Positions 1-8,289 of a stretch of DNA of 53,167 bases are shown here, piece after piece. This DNA is from an uncultured Sulfolobales archaeon. GTDB taxonomy: Archaea > Thermoproteota > Thermoprotei_A > Sulfolobales > Acidilobaceae. The position numbers were made by a program, and so were the translations under genes. The stretch is taken from the NCBI GenBank assembly GCA_937921695.1, contig CAKZTZ010000015.1, forward strand, positions 1 through 53,167, in the 5' to 3' direction. Each line of letters begins with the position of its first letter. Positions within the stretch are counted from its first letter, which is position 1. The notes under the pieces were generated by a model, which saw nothing but the letters and a program-made list of their open reading frames with translations, did not search any database and had not been told where the DNA came from.

Positions 1-40
1 TCTCATACATAGTCAAGGCTAAGTCCTTAGACATGCTCAT
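1..40 (-). CDS. possible 5' end of a gene leaving the window
   Basis: On the minus strand an ATG at 40 (second ATG at 34) opens a frame that stays open to the window edge and reads MSMSKDLALTMYE. An AT-rich TATA-like block lies upstream at about 82-97, at a distance that suits this start. Only 13 codons are visible, so the product cannot be named. The same direction as the E1/lipoyl/AcoX genes is compatible with membership of that locus, but the 280-bp gap and separate TATA block argue for its own promoter. Confidence 0.3.
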   Translation of the reverse strand, partial: MSMSKDLALTMYE

Positions 41-320
41 TCACGATCACCAGTTCAAATAAAGGTAAGTTATATCTAGGAATTTAAATTATATATGGTT
101 CTCCTACAATTTATAACCAAGTTTTAGGATAATGCTTCGAAAACTTTGTAAGCAAGATATTTAATGTGTATCCTCGCTCTTTTACCCTTATGTTTTCACA
201 TGAATTTTTATGATTATTTTACCATGAAGACCCCTTTAAACCTTTTAGTATTCACAGTCTCTGATCTCATTTTATAAGCCAAATGAGATATTACCAGCGA
301 GAATCCCATAAATGTTAATA
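41..320. other. AT-rich intergenic stretch
   Basis: No reading frame, tRNA or clear hairpin is visible. It carries several TATA-like AT blocks (82-97, 107-116, 267-275). The one at 82-97 could drive the partial minus-strand gene at the window edge. Nothing else can be supported here. Confidence 0.4.
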
Positions 321-1322
321 TTAAAAATTAATTTTTATGAAGCCCTCGGCTATAGCCTTTATCAAACTCTCAATGTCAACTATTACGGGGCCTTCAGGAT
401 TTATATATACCTTGATTTCATCGGAAGGGTCTACTTCTATCTCCCTTTCTCCATCTAATGCTACGGTATATGTTTTCTTAGTTCTATTGAAGACTACGAT
501 ATCACCCACTTTATAAATTTTCACGCCGTTCACAGTAATATTCTTCAGCACTCCCGGGCCTGTAAGAGCTCTAAGTTTCAACCCAAAAGAGTCTTCACCT
601 AGACTGAAGTATATAGCTTCATCGCTCTCCATACTAATAGGTTTGATCATGGCTCCAATACTAGCAAGGCCAATACTGGTGGGCTTTGCTATTGAGACTA
701 TAGCCTCTCCGACCCTCTCTACATCGATGACGGCTTTAGAGCCTCGAAACATGTAGTCTGTTAATGCTACATCTACTAGAGCGTGATCTCTAGATTCTCC
801 ATTTATAACAACATCTAGCTTTTTGATTCTAACACTATAATACATGGATGATTCCCTGTTTAAAGCGACTACTCCCGCAGCGAACCCTGCCACGCTTCCA
901 TCAATGAAGTAAGGGACTACGTTATTAGTTCCTGTAGACACGGGTATAAGAGGTGTTTGTTTAGAGACTTTTGAGGCTACCCTCACAGTCCCGTCTCCCC
1001 CTAAAATGATTATGCAGTCAGCATTACGTCTAACCATGTAGTCTACCGATACCAATGTGTCTTCAGGACCTCCCACAGGCTCCATATCGATAAGGTCTAC
1101 GTCGACAGCAATTTTCCCTAGAGCGTCTAAAGTTTTATCAATAATACCGTAAAAATCTGGAGCTAAGATGATTTTATTAACACCTAATCCCTCTAAAACT
1201 TTAACCGCTTTCAGTAAAATGTAGGCTTTCTGATTATTGTCCACAAAGTTAGCATAGGAAGAAAGCCTTCTGATATCCGTGCCTGAGACGGGGTTAACTA
1301 GGATACCAACACTACCTACCAT
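321..1322 (-). CDS. AcoX-like NAD kinase-fold protein
   Basis: 333 aa. The N-terminal NPVSGTDIRRL segment, the GGDGT nucleotide-binding motif of the ATP-NAD kinase fold (about residues 108-112) and the STGTNNVVP segment (about 129-137) are the marks of AcoX, a protein of unknown reaction encoded with acetoin dehydrogenases in bacteria. It is the last of three same-strand genes after the E1 fusion and the lipoyl protein, with a 70-bp gap before it. This context supports a role with the 2-oxoacid/acetoin dehydrogenase. The family is clear; the biochemical function is unknown, including whether it phosphorylates NAD or a diacyl-type substrate. Confidence 0.8.
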   Translation of the reverse strand: MVGSVGILVNPVSGTDIRRLSSYANFVDNNQKAYILLKAVKVLEGLGVNKIILAPDFYGIIDKTLDALGKIAVDVDLIDMEPVGGPEDTLVSVDYMVRRNADCIIILGGDGTVRVASKVSKQTPLIPVSTGTNNVVPYFIDGSVAGFAAGVVALNRESSMYYSVRIKKLDVVINGESRDHALVDVALTDYMFRGSKAVIDVERVGEAIVSIAKPTSIGLASIGAMIKPISMESDEAIYFSLGEDSFGLKLRALTGPGVLKNITVNGVKIYKVGDIVVFNRTKKTYTVALDGEREIEVDPSDEIKVYINPEGPVIVDIESLIKAIAEGFIKINF

Positions 1323-1392
1323 ATTTCGAGGTCACCGGGTTATAGTTTAACATTATCATAGCTCTCATTACTCAATTATAAAATTTCATCAT

Positions 1393-1656
1393 TTACTCTG
1401 GAACTTCAACTTCGGCCAAAGGGTCTCCGGGAGATACCGATGAGCCTTTCCTTGCAATAATTTTAACAATAGTCCCGTCAATAGGAGAGGGTATCTCTAT
1501 CCTAACCTTGGCAGCCATTATAATACATAGTATATCACCTTTTCTAACATTTGCCCCCTCTTTTTTCAGCCACTCGGCTATAACGCCTTTCCCAAACCTC
1601 TTTACATCCCATAGTGGAGGAACGTTAATTGTAAGCCTCTTAGTCAAATTTAACAC
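1393..1656 (-). CDS. free-standing lipoyl/biotinyl-domain protein
   Basis: 87 aa, a single lipoyl-type beta-barrel domain. Landmarks are a turn motif GANVRKGD (34-41), the modification lysine in AAKVRIEIPSP (K50) and the symmetric half IDGTIVKI with GSSVSPGDPLAEVEVPE at the end. Neither the usual D/E-x-D-K of E2 lipoyl domains nor the E-x-M-K of biotin carriers is kept. An A-A-K takes that place, so lipoylation is likelier than biotinylation but unproven. It lacks the E2 catalytic core and subunit-binding domain. It lies 54 bp after the E1 fusion and is probably co-transcribed. It may be the mobile lipoyl arm for that E1. Confidence 0.8.
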   Translation of the reverse strand: MLNLTKRLTINVPPLWDVKRFGKGVIAEWLKKEGANVRKGDILCIIMAAKVRIEIPSPIDGTIVKIIARKGSSVSPGDPLAEVEVPE

Positions 1657-1710
1657 CTTCTCCCCTGTTTAAAAATAAAAGTTTTAAATTTTGGTATGTG
1701 GATGTTTGAG

Positions 1711-3759
1711 TTAATAGCGTTTCTTAGCTAGGGACTCTGCCTCTTCAACGATTTTTTCAACTGTCGGTATTACGAAGCGTTCTAGAACGGGGCTGAAGGG
1801 GATAGGGGTATCTGGGACTGCAAGTCTCCGCGGGGGTGCTTTGAGATATTCTAGAGCGTTCTCAGCAACTGTGGCTATTATTTCGCTTGATACGCTAAAT
1901 GATAAGTAGTCTTCATCTACTACTAGGAGTTTTCCAGTTTTCTTAACGCTGTTAATTATAGTCTTCTTATCTAGAGGCACTATTGTTCGCGGGTCCACTA
2001 TTTCAACGCTTATCCCTTCCTTTGCCAGTATCTCCGCGGCCTCTAGGGCTCTGTGAACCATTAAGCCCATAGCTACAATAGTTAAGTCTTTACCTTCTCT
2101 CACTATCCTCGCTTTGCCTAGAGGGATAGTGTAGGGTTCTGGAGGGGTATGGGTTATCGCTGTTTCAGGATATGGCATCCAGGGTAGCCCCATGGTACCT
2201 TTATGGAACAAGTATACTACAGGGTCATCACCTCTAATGGCGCTTATCATTAAACCTTTAGCATCATAAGAGTTTGAGGGAAACACCACCTTTAAGCCTG
2301 GGACGTGCGCGAAGGTAGCTGTGAGCACTTGGGAGTGCTGTGCAGCATCACTATACCCTCCTCCAACAGCCATCATTAAGACTACTGGGTGTTTAAACTG
2401 GCCTCCCGACATGTAATGATCTTTAGCTAGGTGATTAAATATTTGATCCCAGGTAGCTCCTATGAAATCCGCGAACATTAAATCAACTATAGGTCTCATA
2501 CCTACTGCTGAGGCGCCGACAGCTGCGCCTACAAATGCTGACTCGGATATAGGGGTATCCCTAACTCTCTCAGGCCCGAATTTTTCTATGAGCCCTGCAG
2601 TCTCACTCCATATGCCTCCATACACACCTATATCCTCGCCCATGACAAAGACGCTAGGATCTCTCTCCATTTCCTGGGCTATAGCTTCTTGGATAGCTTT
2701 ATACATTGGCACGGGTCTCTCCCCAGTTGGAAGCCCTATATCTGGAGGGCTCCACTCTTGTGAAGGTAGACTGGCAAAAACGTCGAGGAGGGCCTCTTTA
2801 GGATCTGGGTAGGGTGCGGCTAGAGCGAATTCTATAGCATCTTTAACCTCTTTCTCAGATCTTTCCACTATTCTCCTATCCTCTTCTTCTGTGAGCCAGC
2901 CTCTCTTAATTAGTGATTCCCTAACACGGACTATAGGATCTTTCTTCATAAGTTCCTCGATTTCCTCCTTAGGCCTATATAGTTGGGGGTCTCCCTCAAA
3001 ATGCCCGTAAAACCTATATGTTTCAACCTCTATAATAGATGGTCCTAACCCTTTCCTCGCCCTCTCTACAGCTTCCTTAGCCGCCTCAAATACGGCAAAG
3101 AAGTCGTTATCGGGAATGAAAACCCCCGGGATGCCGTAGGAAACCGCCCTATCACTATTCCTAGTTACTGCTGTAGACTTCGACTTAGGGACTGAGATAG
3201 CCCACTTATTATCTTCAATAACAAAAATAACTGGAAGCTTCCAGAGAGCTGCCAGGTTTAAAGACTCGTGAAAAGTCCCCTGATTAGCTGCTCCGTCACC
3301 ACCATAAGCTACGGTCACGTTATCAAATCCTCTAAGCTTAAAGGCGAGAGCAGCACCTGTAGCCTGAGGCCAGCTCGCACCTACAATCCCGCTACAACTA
3401 AATCTTACAGTGGCGTCAAACAGATGCATATGTCCTCCCTTACCCCTACTTAATCCTGTTTTCTTACCGAGTAGCTCGCTAGCCAGCCTCCTTAGATCAA
3501 TTCCCTTAGCTATAGCTAAGTGATGGGATCTATGGGTCCCTACAACAACATCATCCTTACGTAAGTGAGCGATAACGCCGACAGCTGCAGGCTCCTGGCC
3601 GGCGGCTAGGTGCATCTCACCCGGTAAAGGACCTCCAGCAATATTGAAGAGAGGCTTTTTACCTTCATAGTACAGGTCTCGAACGGTTTCCTCAAATTTC
3701 CTAATTTTAACCATGGTCTCATAAGCTTGTAGGGCAACTGCAGGAGTAAGCTCTGCCAT
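1711..3759 (-). CDS. 2-oxoacid/acetoin dehydrogenase E1, alpha-beta fusion
   Basis: 682 aa thiamine-diphosphate E1 with both halves in one chain. Residues 1 to about 340 are the alpha part: the ThDP motif starts at GDG (154-156) and ends near IEDNKW (181-186), and the GHFEGD region of the phosphorylation-loop type follows. From about 345 (RPVPMYKAIQEAI, then MGEDIGVYGG) to the end is the beta part with its C-terminal transketolase domain. E1 components of pyruvate, branched-chain and acetoin dehydrogenases are usually two separate chains of about 330 aa each, so this is a fusion. The AcoX-like neighbour favours an acetoin or branched 2-oxoacid substrate. No E2 core or E3 lies in the window. 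Confidence 0.9.
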   Translation of the reverse strand: MAELTPAVALQAYETMVKIRKFEETVRDLYYEGKKPLFNIAGGPLPGEMHLAAGQEPAAVGVIAHLRKDDVVVGTHRSHHLAIAKGIDLRRLASELLGKKTGLSRGKGGHMHLFDATVRFSCSGIVGASWPQATGAALAFKLRGFDNVTVAYGGDGAANQGTFHESLNLAALWKLPVIFVIEDNKWAISVPKSKSTAVTRNSDRAVSYGIPGVFIPDNDFFAVFEAAKEAVERARKGLGPSIIEVETYRFYGHFEGDPQLYRPKEEIEELMKKDPIVRVRESLIKRGWLTEEEDRRIVERSEKEVKDAIEFALAAPYPDPKEALLDVFASLPSQEWSPPDIGLPTGERPVPMYKAIQEAIAQEMERDPSVFVMGEDIGVYGGIWSETAGLIEKFGPERVRDTPISESAFVGAAVGASAVGMRPIVDLMFADFIGATWDQIFNHLAKDHYMSGGQFKHPVVLMMAVGGGYSDAAQHSQVLTATFAHVPGLKVVFPSNSYDAKGLMISAIRGDDPVVYLFHKGTMGLPWMPYPETAITHTPPEPYTIPLGKARIVREGKDLTIVAMGLMVHRALEAAEILAKEGISVEIVDPRTIVPLDKKTIINSVKKTGKLLVVDEDYLSFSVSSEIIATVAENALEYLKAPPRRLAVPDTPIPFSPVLERFVIPTVEKIVEEAESLAKKRY

Positions 3760-3901
3760 TAAGACATCACCTGTAGCCTATATGGGGGTGATATAAACTT
3801 ATTTAAATACTTTGAGGTTCTTAATTTTACATTAACCTAGTTATAGCTAAGCTACTAAGTACGTCATTCTTAAATAGTTAAACTTTGGGGTTATAGTTAT
3901 A

Positions 3902-4228
3902 CTATCCTAAGTAGTGTATTAGAGCTAGTCTCAGTATTTCCACGACAGCCTTACCCACAAGTCTCAACTTATAACCTATACCCCCCAGGCCGAGCTTCCA
4001 TTCATTAGCTAGTATAGCGAAAGCCAGCGCTTTCTCTAATGCTTTAAGCTCTTTCAGAACCAGCTTTTTACAGTATGGGTCATTGATATATTTAGATGCT
4101 ATCTCCAAGTCTAGTTTAGCCATGTTTAGGAAAGCATAGGTCACATCCCCTCCCGTCGTTAGATATTCCCTAATACTCTCATAGCCCTCCACATATTTAG
4201 CTATGTCACTCTCTAAGTTTGAACTCAT
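3902..4228 (-). CDS. small protein of unknown function, paralogue of its upstream neighbour
   Basis: 108 aa, mostly alpha-helical, no signal peptide or membrane segment. I do not recognise the family. It overlaps the upstream gene by 4 bp (ATGA-type coupling), so the two are surely co-translated. The stretch LEIASKYINDPYCKKLVLKE aligns with MEIAASHIDCPYCAKHMRLE of the neighbour. The two therefore look like an ancient tandem duplication in which this copy lost the first Cys of a C-x-x-C pair. A two-subunit helical complex is an inference only. Confidence 0.6.
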   Translation of the reverse strand: MSSNLESDIAKYVEGYESIREYLTTGGDVTYAFLNMAKLDLEIASKYINDPYCKKLVLKELKALEKALAFAILANEWKLGLGGIGYKLRLVGKAVVEILRLALIHYLG

Positions 4229-4581
4229 ATTATACCAGCCCTCCTCAACCCGCCGAGCACGGTGTACAATAATATTTTGGTAGCTAGAACTATTCTACTA
4301 TAAAGCCTCTCCCTAATCCCATGTTTATGTATGTTGTTACCTTCCCTACGTATCCTCTCAGCCACTTCACCTATTTCGCTAGATTCTAAACGCATATGCT
4401 TAGCGCAGTAAGGGCAGTCTATATGCGAGGCGGCTATCTCCATATGTCTTTTGAAAGCTTCTAAAAATAATAAAGCAGGATCTAGGCCCTTACTAAGATC
4501 ACGTAGTAAGCCTTCAAACCATTCGTCCTCCTCATCTAAAAGTTTATCAATAGAAGTCTGAGACATTCTCTCTACCGCCAA
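4225..4581 (-). CDS. small CPYC-motif protein of unknown function
   Basis: 118 aa, acidic N-terminus, helical, with one C-P-Y-C motif near residues 57-60 that could bind metal or form a disulfide. It is the first gene of a two-gene unit; its stop overlaps the start of its paralogue by 4 bp. I do not recognise the family. Start: residue 1 is ATG with a second ATG at residue 6 (MSQTSIDK), and either could be used. Upstream lies a 930-bp stretch without a gene. Confidence 0.55.
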   Translation of the reverse strand: MAVERMSQTSIDKLLDEEDEWFEGLLRDLSKGLDPALLFLEAFKRHMEIAASHIDCPYCAKHMRLESSEIGEVAERIRREGNNIHKHGIRERLYSRIVLATKILLYTVLGGLRRAGII

Positions 4582-5511
4582 TTTAAAATTACCTAAGCCT
4601 TAATATGTCTTATCACATAGCCCTCCCGCGTTTAACGCACTCTTATTGGTGAAGGTTAAGGCGCTGGTAAAAATTTAATGATAAACATTAATAGAGGTAA
4701 TGTGGCAGCTATTTTAATATATAAAAGAGCTTTACGCTAAATTTAGAAGGGTTAACTCAATAATGTTAGCAGTAGACCAAAATGAATTGAAAGTCTTAAA
4801 GCCGAGTTAAGAGTTTAAGGTGAAGCTGAGCGCTTCTCCAAAATAAACCGTGAAGCCCACGGAATCTGCAATTTAAAGCTCCACAGCCTTTAAACTATAT
4901 TGTTAGCCCCTAACCATCCTCTGCAGCTTTTAACTGACGGATTAGAGTTATTTGCAGCTTTAGATCCCAGTGTGGGCGGGCCTTCGGACCATAGGTTGAA
5001 ATGTTTCTAGCCTTCTCCTTAAGAAGGGGGCGCATCCATTTTAATCTACGCTCTTCACGGCTTAACCCTTAAATATCGGATCCGGGCTTAATGCGCATCT
5101 TAATATATCATAGCATATATCATGGTAATAGGCTGTTACGGGAAGGAGTAAGGTCATGTTTAAATATTCATATATATAATGAGAGAGCATAGTATGGAGG
5201 CATCAAGCTTATAACAGTATTGAAGATCATCCATGCTTGAAGGAGGGATCCATAGAGGGCTCAAATGGAAGGCTTATAGTGTTGGCCTTAGGGGAACCAT
5301 ATCTTGCAGGGTGACGCTAATGATTCTGCATGCAAGGCTAATTCCCGCCAAAGGAGATATTGCTAAGTTCCGTTAGTAAGGAAGCACCCCCCTACCGTGT
5401 AGGCATGACCTGCAGGGAGAAAGGGATAGCGCGTTTAGAACTTTCACTTTTACCTCTCAACTTGCTCTAGGAGCTTTTCAAGTCGACGTTCAGACATCTT
5501 TATTAACCTTA
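4582..5511. other. 930-bp region with no convincing gene
   Basis: Unusually long for this dense genome. I see no reading frame with a family signature on either strand; the longest ATG frame noted (5233-5376, 47 codons) is unrecognised. TATA-like blocks occur at 4716-4725 and 5158-5178. Several short GC-rich blocks (for example 4973-4989, 5385-5420) could be RNA or remnants of a lost gene or element. Nothing is firm. Confidence 0.4.
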
Positions 5512-6360
5512 ATGGTCAAAGTATTAATGGTGCTAGGAGTGGCTGTCGACGTTAAAAGAGAGCTCTTGAAGCTTTTAAGGGAAGATGAGGAGTTTAGGTA
5601 CGCAGTCTTAGGGCTCTTAGGCTTAGAAGAGATTCTAAAAGCTATTAAGAGCCTACAGGAGCAAGTCGCCGATCTTCAGAGACAAGTTGCTAATCTCCAG
5701 AAGCAGTTTGTCACTTTACAGGAGCAAGTCGCCGGCCTCCAGAAGCAGTTCGTCACTTTACAGAAGCAGGTTGCTAGCTTACAGAAGCAGGTTGCCGATC
5801 TCCAGAAGCAGTTCGTCACTCTAGAGAAGCAGGTTGCTAGCTTACAGGAGCAGGTTGCCGGCCTCCAGAAGCAGTTTGTCACTTTACAGGAGCAGGTTGC
5901 TAGCTTACAGAAGCAGTTTGTCACTCTAGAGAAGCATGTTGCCGGCTTACAGGAGCAGATGGTTAGGCTGAGCGGGACTATAGCGGCTCTAGGTATGAGA
6001 TATGGTGTTTTGACGGAAGAGGTGTTCAGGGATGCTATTAAATATCTTGTAGAGGATCTACTTAAAGTTTACAAGGTTGAGAAGTGGACATACTATGACA
6101 AGAGTGGCCGCGTGTTCAACGCTCCATCAATAGTGGAGGTCGACGTGCTCGTGAGAGATGGGGAGCATATACTTGTAGAGTATAAAGCTCACATAGACAG
6201 GAGTGACGTTACAGAACTCTTCAAAATAGGAGAGTTATATGCTGAGGTTACGGGGGTCAAACCAAGACTATTAATAGTGGGCCCTACAGCGGTCTCGAGA
6301 GCTTTAAAACTAGCTGAAGAGCTTAAAGTAGATGTTAGGACTGAATATGTATTCCAATAA
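5512..6360 (+). CDS. coiled-coil protein with C-terminal PD-(D/E)XK nuclease-like domain (DUF3782 type)
   Basis: 282 aa. After a helical head, residues 48-152 are fifteen consecutive heptads of the type LQKQFVT / LQEQVAG / LEKQVAS, a long parallel coiled coil. The C-terminal domain (about 165-282) holds D211 in the strand IVEVDVLV and E223-x-K225 in ILVEYKAH. This D-(x11)-E-x-K spacing is typical of PD-(D/E)XK nucleases, and such chains are a recurrent crenarchaeal family (DUF3782-like). Partner and substrate are unknown. The start may be ATG 5512 or ATG 5527. The heptads are near-identical at DNA level too (see the repeat entry). Confidence 0.75.
   Translation: MVKVLMVLGVAVDVKRELLKLLREDEEFRYAVLGLLGLEEILKAIKSLQEQVADLQRQVANLQKQFVTLQEQVAGLQKQFVTLQKQVASLQKQVADLQKQFVTLEKQVASLQEQVAGLQKQFVTLQEQVASLQKQFVTLEKHVAGLQEQMVRLSGTIAALGMRYGVLTEEVFRDAIKYLVEDLLKVYKVEKWTYYDKSGRVFNAPSIVEVDVLVRDGEHILVEYKAHIDRSDVTELFKIGELYAEVTGVKPRLLIVGPTAVSRALKLAEELKVDVRTEYVFQ
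5653..5967 (+). repeat. 15 tandem 21-bp heptad-coding repeats
   Basis: Fifteen in-frame 21-bp units each encode one coiled-coil heptad. Three main unit types (ending VT, AG/AS and AD/AN) recur in mixed order and share long identical stretches, which points to slippage or gene conversion among units. Array length equals coiled-coil length, so copy-number change would resize the rod without a frameshift. Confidence 0.85.
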
Positions 6361-6545
6361 ATGGTTTTACCATTTCAGGCTTTAAAAGCTCCTGTTATGA
6401 AGTCGGTATTAGTTTAAGATCTTAACCTAGTTTACACTACTTTAACATGAGCCTTTTCAAGTTTAGCCTATATGATTACATGCTTTGTGCGAGACTGATC
6501 TCTTATTTTAGTTGTTGTGTTTTGTATTGTTCTTGGTGTTTCGTA

Positions 6546-7232
6546 TTGGTTGGTAGTAGGGTTTTTGTGGCTTTGGATCCTGGGGTTGGGGAGTCTTTGG
6601 GTTACTGGCTTAATATTGTTTCTAGGCTTTGTGGCGGGGTTGCCGGGTTTAAGTTTGGGCTTCCTTTTCTTTTGAGTTTTGGTGTTGATGGGGTTAGGGT
6701 TTCTAGGGGTGTTTGTGATAGTATGTTTATTGTTGATTTGAAGCTTGCCGATGTTGGGGATGTTATGGTTTCCACTGTTTCTAGGCTTGTGGGTTATGTT
6801 GATGGGGTTATTGCTCATGGTTTTACCGGTTTTGAGGGGGCTCTTGGGGAGCTTAAGGATTATCTTGATAGTGTTGGTGTTAAGCTTGCCCTCATAGTCT
6901 CTATGAGTCACGCTGGTAGTCTTGATGTTCTCGACGTTAATATTGATAGGCTTCTCTGGGTTGCTGATAGGGTTAAGCCTTGGGGTTTAGTGGCTCCAGC
7001 TACTAGGCCTCATGTTATAAGCTATGTTAAGTCTAGGGCTCCATGGGCTAAAATACTGTCTCCAGGTGTCGGGGTTCAGGGTGCTAGGCCTGGGGATGCT
7101 CTTAGGGCTGGGGCTGACTATGAGATTATAGGTAGGGCTATAACTAGGGCTCCAAACCCTCTGGAAGTATTACAGTCTATAAATCTCGAGCACGAGAAAA
7201 TTATGGGGGAGCGTGGAGTTGGACGAGTGTAG
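6546..7232 (+). CDS. pyrF: orotidine 5'-phosphate decarboxylase
   Basis: Decarboxylates OMP to UMP, the last step of de novo pyrimidine synthesis. The catalytic D-x-K-x-x-D motif is D64-L-K66-L-A-D69, preceded by K36 in GFKFG, with the phosphate-binding SPGVGVQGARPG and GRAI segments near the end. The frame is open from ATG 6447, but the first 33 codons are Cys-rich and unlike the family. TTG 6546 gives MVGSRVFVALD, the expected first strand. pyrE starts 20 bp before the pyrF stop, so the two are translationally coupled. The 5' third is strongly T-rich and A-poor (6541-6600: 25 T, 5 A). Confidence 0.92.
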   Translation: MVGSRVFVALDPGVGESLGYWLNIVSRLCGGVAGFKFGLPFLLSFGVDGVRVSRGVCDSMFIVDLKLADVGDVMVSTVSRLVGYVDGVIAHGFTGFEGALGELKDYLDSVGVKLALIVSMSHAGSLDVLDVNIDRLLWVADRVKPWGLVAPATRPHVISYVKSRAPWAKILSPGVGVQGARPGDALRAGADYEIIGRAITRAPNPLEVLQSINLEHEKIMGERGVGRV

Positions 7233-7758
7233 AGAACTGGCTAGGATAGTTGAATCGCGCCAGGCACTACTTTTCGGAGAGTTCACTTTATCCTCAGGGC
7301 TTAAAAGCAACTACTACCTCGACATGAGGAGGCTCCTAGGAGACTATAAGTCCTATAGGGAGACCCTCGAGCTCCTAGCATACAAGGCTGAGAGCGCCTT
7401 CAAAGAATTCGATATAATAGTAGGGGTAGCTACAGGAGGAATACCCTGGGCTGCAGGGCTAGCCCTAGTTATGGGTAAGAGCTTAGCATATGTCAGGCTG
7501 GAGAAGAAAGGTCATGGAACCCTGGGAGTCGTTGAGGGAGCCCCGCCCTACGGCAAGTGTATAATTGTGGATGACGTGGCAACCACAGGGGCCTCCATAG
7601 AGTCTGCTGTTGAAGTTTTAAAGGGACACTGTGAGGTGGTGGGAGTTCTAGTAATAGTTGATAGGCTTCAAGGCGCCGGGGAGAGGTTGAAGAAGATTAA
7701 TATTAAGATGGAGAGCGTGGCTACTGTGGAGGAGCTTTTCGAGTGTATGAAGGCTTAG
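7213..7758 (+). CDS. pyrE: orotate phosphoribosyltransferase
   Basis: 181 aa. Transfers ribose-5-phosphate from PRPP to orotate. The PRPP-binding motif is IIVDDVATTG (117-126), preceded by the FGEFTLSSGLKSNYY substrate loop (21-35) and the flexible catalytic loop around KKGHG (98-102). Start is GTG 7213, inside the end of pyrF. Its own stop is 21 bp from the convergent aIF2-beta stop. The length is normal for archaeal PyrE. Confidence 0.95.
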   Translation: MELDECRELARIVESRQALLFGEFTLSSGLKSNYYLDMRRLLGDYKSYRETLELLAYKAESAFKEFDIIVGVATGGIPWAAGLALVMGKSLAYVRLEKKGHGTLGVVEGAPPYGKCIIVDDVATTGASIESAVEVLKGHCEVVGVLVIVDRLQGAGERLKKINIKMESVATVEELFECMKA

Positions 7759-7779
7759 AGTGGAAAATCGAGCGCTCCT

Positions 7780-8202
7780 CTAGAAGGGCTTTACAGACTG
7801 TTCCGCCCCGCACGCTTCACACACTAGGATTAAGGCTTTACCCCTCTTCTCCAGCCTAGTATCTATACTGTTGCATGTTGGACACCTCACATAGGACTTT
7901 TCAAACCTCTGAAGGAACTCTTCCAGGGTCTTCCTCGATATTTTCGCGGTTAAAGTTAAGTGGCCTGTACTATCATCATAGGAGCCTCCAGTAGCTAGTT
8001 CTTTCAAGAGATATCTCGACACAAGCTCCGGGTCCCTCTTAAGCTTCTCAGCTATGTCTTTAAAATTCCTTACTATAACATGGTCTCCTATCCTGATCAA
8101 CTCTAGCTCTGGGAGCCTGAACTCTCCGCCTTCACTCTTAGGGGGTATTTTAGAGTAGAGCCTCTCAAGGAGCCTCATATAGTCTAGTTTACCCTCACTC
8201 AA
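7780..8202 (-). CDS. translation initiation factor aIF2 subunit beta
   Basis: Subunit of the archaeal heterotrimer that brings initiator tRNA to the ribosome. The chain has the alpha/beta core (ELELIRIGDHVIVRNF, LLKELATGGSYD) and a C-terminal zinc ribbon CPTC...CEAC. The frame is open from ATG 8247, but TTG 8202 gives MSEGKLDYMRLLERLYSKIP, which matches the usual N-terminus (about 140 aa), so I prefer it. Divergent from the aldo-keto reductase; the spacer holds AT-rich promoter sequence around 8240-8262. Confidence 0.92.
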   Translation of the reverse strand: MSEGKLDYMRLLERLYSKIPPKSEGGEFRLPELELIRIGDHVIVRNFKDIAEKLKRDPELVSRYLLKELATGGSYDDSTGHLTLTAKISRKTLEEFLQRFEKSYVRCPTCNSIDTRLEKRGKALILVCEACGAEQSVKPF

Positions 8203-8289
8203 AGCTGTTCCCGCGAATATTGTAGCGGGGGAACCTTTAATATACATAAATTTAAACTCTAACCCTCCAATGGGGGAGGGTGCCTGGAG

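Noticed and set aside
5233-5376. 47-codon ATG frame in the long intergenic region
   Set aside because: No clear ribosome binding site before the ATG, no recognisable motif and short length. Not enough to call a gene.
5653-5967. CRISPR-like array
   Set aside because: The 21-bp units are contiguous, in frame and encode heptads; there are no spacers.
6447-6545. Extra 33 residues at the PyrF N-terminus
   Set aside because: Cys- and Tyr-rich and unlike the family; the barrel begins right after TTG 6546.
6468-6911. 147-codon antisense frame opposite pyrF
   Set aside because: Asn/Lys/Thr/Pro-rich low complexity, explained by the T- and G-rich 5' part of pyrF.
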